Source of the DNA: Dethiosulfovibrio peptidovorans
Lineage (GTDB): Bacteria > Synergistota > Synergistia > Synergistales > Dethiosulfovibrionaceae
Assembly: GCA_002748665.1 (NCBI GenBank)
Contig: PDTB01000015.1
Location: 186,001-250,000, forward strand
DNA length: 64,000 nucleotides
Direction of reading: 5' to 3'
Below, in pieces: positions 60,081-64,000 of the stretch (its first letter is position 1; each line of letters begins with the position of its first letter). Under the pieces are notes generated by a model. It searched no databases and was not told the origin of the DNA. It was given only the letters and a program-made list of their open reading frames with translations. Both the position numbers and the translations under genes were made by a program.

Positions 60081-61201
60081 TCTTAGAACCTCGGGAACTC
60101 GGAGTTCGAGATATACTGATAGCAGGCGGCATCATCCTGGCCATGGAACCCAAGATCGATCAGAGGGCTGTCGAAACCCTGTTCCCTGATATCCGCATCC
60201 TGGACGTCTCTGGCCTCTTGGTGACACCGGGACTCATCGATCAGCACAACCACTTCAACGGAGCTGGAGGCGAGGGAGGCCCGGCCTTCCGAACCCCTCC
60301 GGCCCAGCTTTCCTCCTTTGTACGGGCTGGAATCACCGGGGCTGTCGGGCTCTTGGGTACCGACGGTTTCTCCCGATCCCTAACAGAGCTTCTGGCCAAG
60401 GCCCGAGGTCTGGAGGTCGAAGGCTTGAGCACCTGGATCTACACAGGCTCCTACCAGATCCCATCACCCACGATCACCGGTTCAGTGGGACGAGATCTCA
60501 CCGTGATCGATAAAGTGATCGGTGTCAAAATAGCCCTCTCCGATCATCGGAGCCCCCACCCCACGACGGACGAGCTCCGACGCCTTATATCGGATGTTCG
60601 GGTTGCCGGACTTCTTTCGGGCAAACCTGGGGTGGTCTGTATCCACATGGGGTCTGAACCCTCCATGCTGGAGCCTCTTCGAGAGGCTCTGTCTGGTCTG
60701 GATATCCCGTGGCGTCATCTTCTGCCCACACACGTGAGCCGTACCAAAGAGCTGCTGGCAGACGCAATCCGCCTGGTAAAAGACGGCGGCTACGCCGACA
60801 TCACTGCGGATAAAAAAACCCCGGCCGCGATTGAGTCCTTCGTCCGCGCCGGAGCCGACATGGAGCGGGTGACCCTGAGTTCCGACGGTAACGGGAGCAT
60901 GCCACGCTTCAGCGAACGAGGCGAATTTCTAGGTATGGGAATAGGATCGCCCGATTCGCTTCTTCGAGCGATTCGGACCACTCTTGAGGCCAAAATCGTC
61001 TCCCGAGAGACGGCCTTCTCGATGGTCACGGCCAACGTGGCCAAGCAACTGGGTTTGAACGGCAAAGGGCACATAGCTCCAGGATACCATGCTGACCTGG
61101 CCGTCTTGAGCCCCGAGCTGGAACTGTATCACCTGATTGGCAAAGGACAGTTCATGATGAAAAACAAAAAAATATTGAGAAGGGGCACGTTCGAAATTTA
61201 A
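60029..61201 (+). CDS. iadA: Isoaspartyl dipeptidase
   Basis: Zinc amidohydrolase that splits beta-aspartyl dipeptides arising from protein damage or peptide catabolism. It has 390 residues. Metal ligands are in GLIDQHNHFNG (HxH), the carbamylated Lys in VIGVKIALSDHRS, His residues in VCIHMGSEP and LPTHVSRT, and the catalytic Asp in LSSDGNGSMP. GTG 60029 has GGAGGT 8 nt upstream. A strong hairpin occupies codons 6-17 and could compete for the SD (see separate entry). It fits a peptide- and amino-acid-using lifestyle. Confidence 0.92.
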   Translation: MNEKHTIPPAVLIAGGIVLEPRELGVRDILIAGGIILAMEPKIDQRAVETLFPDIRILDVSGLLVTPGLIDQHNHFNGAGGEGGPAFRTPPAQLSSFVRAGITGAVGLLGTDGFSRSLTELLAKARGLEVEGLSTWIYTGSYQIPSPTITGSVGRDLTVIDKVIGVKIALSDHRSPHPTTDELRRLISDVRVAGLLSGKPGVVCIHMGSEPSMLEPLREALSGLDIPWRHLLPTHVSRTKELLADAIRLVKDGGYADITADKKTPAAIESFVRAGADMERVTLSSDGNGSMPRFSERGEFLGMGIGSPDSLLRAIRTTLEAKIVSRETAFSMVTANVAKQLGLNGKGHIAPGYHADLAVLSPELELYHLIGKGQFMMKNKKILRRGTFEI

Positions 61202-61349
61202 TCTTCCCTTTTGTGTGTCTTCTCAACCGATTTTGATTAGTAATTTAAAAAATAAACCTCACGTATCGTGATATACAACCAAGAAAACGACCGCTCCTAG
61301 CTTTGCGATATCAAGGCATCGATTTTATTTTGATACGGAGAATTGTAGA
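61202..61349. other. AT-rich spacer before the decayed chemoreceptor
   Basis: 148 nt. No gene or clear terminator seen. Confidence 0.4.
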
Positions 61350-62427
61350 ATGGGGTCAAACGTTCCAGTTCCGAAAGATGACGTTGAAAAATCAGCGTTG
61401 GTACCTTTTTTCAACAGTATTACCTTCAGAGTTATGTTGGCTTTTTCCATCGTGGCGTTGTTGCCCGTAGTCTCAATCAGCCCCGTCATGCATGTCATCA
61501 ACAGCAAGTACGAGCACCAGATAGACAACGAGGTCACCAAGGTCCCTACGGGCATCGCTATCTATCTCAAATCCATTCAAGAGACGGCGAGCATGCTCTC
61601 AAAACAGACCACTATTAAAAATTCTGGAACTTCTTTGGTGTCCTACGTACATCTGGAGGCCCAACCTCCAAAAACAAAGTCCGTATGGATCCAAAACTCT
61701 ATGGCCCTCAAGCCAGGATAATCCACGAAGATTTCAAAAGCTTCGTCCAAAGCAGCCCCTCTATCTCGTTCTTTTCCCTTGGAACAGAGGCCCAGGGCGG
61801 ATACATGTCGTATCCCATGTCGGATCGTCCTCCAGGATACGATCCACGGACTCGAAGCTGGTATAAGCTCTGCAAAAACGCGCCTAACGGCAAGACCTTC
61901 TCCAATCCCCGCGCACCCCAAACGATAGGAAGTCATGCATCAGATTTCGATATTCCCGGTTACGAGAGTCCTAAGACAGGTCTCCGCCGGAAAGAGATAA
62001 TTTGAGAGGGACAGAACCTTCTGGAACGCTCATTTTGTGCTGTAGTCTACGAATAAGGATCCTGGCTGGACATACATCGGTATCGTGGATGACAAGGAAT
62101 ATACCCTGATGGGACGTGGTCTCAGGGTGTTGATCATGGTGTTGTTTCTCGATGGCCTTGCGGTTTCAATCGTTATAGCTCTTCTTACCACATATCGCCG
62201 CCATATCAGAAGAGCAAGCGACATCGCCAGAGGAGATGGCCGTCGGAGTACAGAGCATGGGCCAATCGATCGACGAAGTCCTCAACGCAAAGGAATCTTT
62301 AAATAAAACAGCTGAAGAAAATAACCACTTTGCAGATATGATTACCGACGTCTCTTAATCCATTACGACGACGACACAGGAACTCCAACGTCTTTTGGAG
62401 AGCTTTACCTTGCAAAAAACGGGTAAA
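61350..62427 (+). pseudogene. Decayed methyl-accepting chemotaxis protein with dCache sensor
   Basis: Pieces of one chemoreceptor in shifting frames. First comes a membrane segment (VMLAFSIVALLPVVSISPVM) and the start of a dCache domain (61350-61721). A second frame carries dCache continuation with PGYDPRTRSWYKLCKNAPNG (61685-62005). After in-frame stops comes WTYIGIVDD and a second membrane segment (VLIMVLFLDGLAVSIVIALL, about 62128-62190), then HAMP-like RRASDIARGD, a little coiled coil (SMGQSIDEVLNAKESLNKTA) and the terminal QELQRLLESFTLQKTGK. Most of the signalling domain is missing. At least two frameshifts, stops and a large deletion show it is non-functional. Confidence 0.85.
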
Positions 62428-62431
62428 TAAA

Positions 62432-63130
62432 TCACTCATTCTGGGGACCAAAAACTGAGACCGGCAACGATCGATACGGAACAGCATTTTTGTCCGTAAC
62501 GCTCACCCAGGGACAGTCCCTTACGTACATCCGCCAGGGAACCGTTCCATAAATCCCTGCGTAGGCGACACCGACACGGGAAGCTGCGAGAACGTCCTGA
62601 TCATTTACGGGCTCACCCTCTCGAACGATCAAAGGGGAACTTGGGTCGCTTAGGTCGCTTCCATAGTGGGCTGAGGTCACGGCCAAGGCCGCACAGAGCT
62701 TACCAGGACCGTCACAAAGTCGCTTCAGGAGCTGTCCTCGGCGGCGCTTCATAACGGCGATTCCTTCCAAGGGCTTCAGAGCCCGTATAAGAACGGCGTC
62801 AGGGCACCCTTCCGGACCAGTTACAGCACAGAGTTGATGGTGCATCCCGTAGACGAAAAAAACATAGGCCCTCCCACCAGGACCGAACATGGCCCTGGTG
62901 CGGGGGGTCTTCTTCATGGGCCAGGCATGACTGGCCCGATCATACGCTCCGATATACGGCTCGGTCTCCACGATCCGCCCCGAAACGAGCTGCCCCTCTA
63001 TCCGGCTCTCCAACACACATCCCAAAAGATCCCGAGCCACAGTAAAACAGGAGCGACCGTAGAATCGAGATGGTAGAATGGTTCCTCGCCCCTCCGCTCT
63101 TCGCAAGTCCTTGTCGATAGAGGGCGTCAT
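62432..63130 (-). CDS. DNA-3-methyladenine glycosylase (AAG/Mpg family)
   Basis: Base-excision repair enzyme of 232 residues. Landmarks are FYGRSCFTVARDLLGCVL, GRIVETEPYIGAYDRASHAW (catalytic Glu, ..D.ASHA..), MFGPGGRAYVFFVYGMHH and LCDGPGKLCAAL. The ATG at 63130 overlaps the stop of a 23-codon mini-ORF as ATGA and has its own GGAG 8 nt upstream. It is longer at the C-terminus than the core family by about 20 residues. Confidence 0.9.
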   Translation of the reverse strand: MTPSIDKDLRRAEGRGTILPSRFYGRSCFTVARDLLGCVLESRIEGQLVSGRIVETEPYIGAYDRASHAWPMKKTPRTRAMFGPGGRAYVFFVYGMHHQLCAVTGPEGCPDAVLIRALKPLEGIAVMKRRRGQLLKRLCDGPGKLCAALAVTSAHYGSDLSDPSSPLIVREGEPVNDQDVLAASRVGVAYAGIYGTVPWRMYVRDCPWVSVTDKNAVPYRSLPVSVFGPQNE

Positions 63131-63198
63131 AGATCCAGCTCCAGAGTTTTCTTACATGAACGAAGAAGCTGATATCGGTCTATGGTAGCGATATTCAT
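63127..63198 (-). CDS. 23-residue mini-ORF coupled to the glycosylase gene
   Basis: Encodes MNIATIDRYQLLRSCKKTLE and ends LDL. AAGGAGG lies 6 nt before the ATG and its TGA overlaps the glycosylase ATG. It may act as a leader peptide for translational coupling, or be a real small protein. No known attenuator pattern (no run of one amino-acid codon) was seen. Confidence 0.45.
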   Translation of the reverse strand: MNIATIDRYQLLRSCKKTLELDL

Positions 63199-63217
63199 AG
63201 CTAACCTCCTTAAACCC

Positions 63218-63260
63218 AATGAAGCGGGGACAAGGGCTTTCCCCTCGCCTCCGCTTCATT
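63218..63260 (-). terminator. Hairpin between livF and the glycosylase unit
   Basis: Stem AATGAAGCGG / CCGCTTCATT (63218-63227 and 63251-63260) with inner GGGG/CCCC pairing. It lies 22 nt after the livF stop. Weak T-run on the minus strand (GGGTTT), so termination strength is uncertain. Confidence 0.55.
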
Positions 63261-63281
63261 ATTTTCGATTTTTTCTGAAAT

Positions 63282-64000
63282 TTAGTGATGTCCGGTACCC
63301 AGATAAGCGGCCTCAACTTCGGGATTGACCAGAAGCTCTTGAGACGGCCCCTCCATGATCACTCGTCCCGTCTGAAGGACATAGGCCCTATGGGAGAGTT
63401 TCAGGGCCTGACGGGCATTCTGTTCTACTAAGAGGATGGTCATTCCCTCGCTGTTAATGATTTTGAGTTCCTGGAAGATATCCTTGATGATGATAGGAGC
63501 CAAACCAAGGGAGGGCTCGTCCAGAAGCAAAACCCGGGGGGTGGACATGAGAGCCCGTCCGATGGCCAGCATCTGCTGTTCTCCCCCAGAAAGGGTTCCA
63601 GCGTACTGCCTGCGGCGTTCCTTGAGCCTGGGGAAGAGATCGAAGACGTGATGCAGAGTACGTTTGATCTCGTCCCGATCCTTTCGGGGGAAGGCTCCCA
63701 TCATAAGATTTTCCTCAGTAGTGAGGGGGGCGAAAACCCGTCGTCCCTCCGGGGACAGGGAAACTCCTTGGGCCACCACCTGAAAGCTCTTAAATGACAG
63801 AGGATCACCGTTCAGAGAGATGCTTCCCCCCTGACGAGGCACGTCGCCCATGATGGCATTCATGAGGGTAGACTTACCGGCACCGTTGGCTCCAATAACC
63901 GAGACGATCTCTCCCTCGTAGACGTCCAGATCCACGCCCAAAAGTGCCTTGATAGCACCATAGCTCACCTGTAGACCCCGAATTGACAGGAGAGGTTTTC
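63282..64000 (-). CDS. livF: Branched-chain amino acid ABC transporter ATP-binding protein LivF (5' end outside window)
   Basis: Cytoplasmic ATPase of a HAAT-type importer for leucine/isoleucine/valine or related amino acids. The frame stays open through the right edge: KPLLSIRGLQVSYGAIKALL precedes the internal GTG at 63968, so the true start lies beyond the window. Landmarks are Walker A IGANGAGKSTLMNAI, SLSPEGRRVFAPLT (LivF-typical Q-loop region), signature LSGGEQQMLAIGRAL, and Walker B LLLDEPSLGLAP. The C-terminus PEVEAAYLGTGHH is typical of LivF. Other liv genes should lie to the right. Confidence 0.92.
   Translation of the reverse strand, partial: KPLLSIRGLQVSYGAIKALLGVDLDVYEGEIVSVIGANGAGKSTLMNAIMGDVPRQGGSISLNGDPLSFKSFQVVAQGVSLSPEGRRVFAPLTTEENLMMGAFPRKDRDEIKRTLHHVFDLFPRLKERRRQYAGTLSGGEQQMLAIGRALMSTPRVLLLDEPSLGLAPIIIKDIFQELKIINSEGMTILLVEQNARQALKLSHRAYVLQTGRVIMEGPSQELLVNPEVEAAYLGTGHH

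Noticed and set aside
1-64000. CRISPR arrays, rRNA, tRNA, intact insertion sequences, replication origin
   Set aside because: No regularly spaced direct repeats, no rRNA or tRNA sequence patterns, no transposase and no DnaA-box cluster were recognised by reading; a tRNAscan or Infernal run would be decisive.

Overview
The window looks like a chromosomal segment of a strictly anaerobic, amino-acid-fermenting, double-membraned bacterium, most probably of the phylum Synergistota. This is an inference from gene content: two giant AsmA-like envelope proteins, a large surface-polysaccharide locus, ZinT and a SurA/PpiC-type foldase point to an outer membrane. Arginine deiminase, a RocB-like peptidase, isoaspartyl dipeptidase, a LivF transporter subunit, an anaerobe-type hybrid cluster protein and a minimal SufC-SufB pair point to an amino-acid-using anaerobe. 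No rRNA, tRNA or CRISPR array was seen. Two genes are cut by the window edges: ddl on the left and livF on the right.

Layout. 1-2.7 kb: proB-proA-ddl on the minus strand. 2.8-6.0 kb: first AsmA-like protein. 6.4-10.8 kb: lysA, an NhaC-family transporter and dapF, read from a consensus promoter through a T-box leader that carries two antiterminator/terminator modules. 10.9-13.9 kb: arginine catabolism (RocB-like, ArcA). 14.3-18.1 kb: a plus-strand operon with PglE, PglC and PglD homologues and a shortened glycosyltransferase. 18.0-39.5 kb: a long minus-strand surface-polysaccharide operon with many 4-nt stop/start overlaps. It encodes UDP-HexNAcA enzymes (WbpA, WlbA, WbpD), a CDP-deoxysugar branch (RfbF, RfbG, an RfbC-like epimerase, a C-methyltransferase, a reductase), modification enzymes, WecC, glycosyltransferases, a flippase and a deacetylase. 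A two-gene AAA15 ATPase / DUF4276 cassette, resembling anti-phage modules, sits inside it. One methyltransferase is frameshifted at a run of ten G, which suggests phase variation.

39.5-46.7 kb: metal homeostasis and Fe-S assembly (CopA-CopZ, SufB-SufC, a DnaJ-family chaperone, ZinT, a DtxR-family regulator) with palindromic operators. 46.8-54.2 kb: a membrane diguanylate cyclase, a PpiC foldase, the second AsmA-like protein and a secreted nuclease. 54.2-58.7 kb: a gene-poor stretch with dispersed repeats and a tiny membrane protein, then a Crp/Fnr regulator divergent from a DUF2249-CMD fusion and hcp, with an FNR-like site between them. 58.7-64 kb: a protein of unknown function, isoaspartyl dipeptidase with a possible RNA switch at its start, a decayed chemoreceptor, 3-methyladenine glycosylase with a coupled mini-ORF, and livF.

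Starts were chosen from Shine-Dalgarno (SD) spacing and stop/start overlaps, so several are internal to the longest open frame. All functions are read from sequence motifs without any database search.
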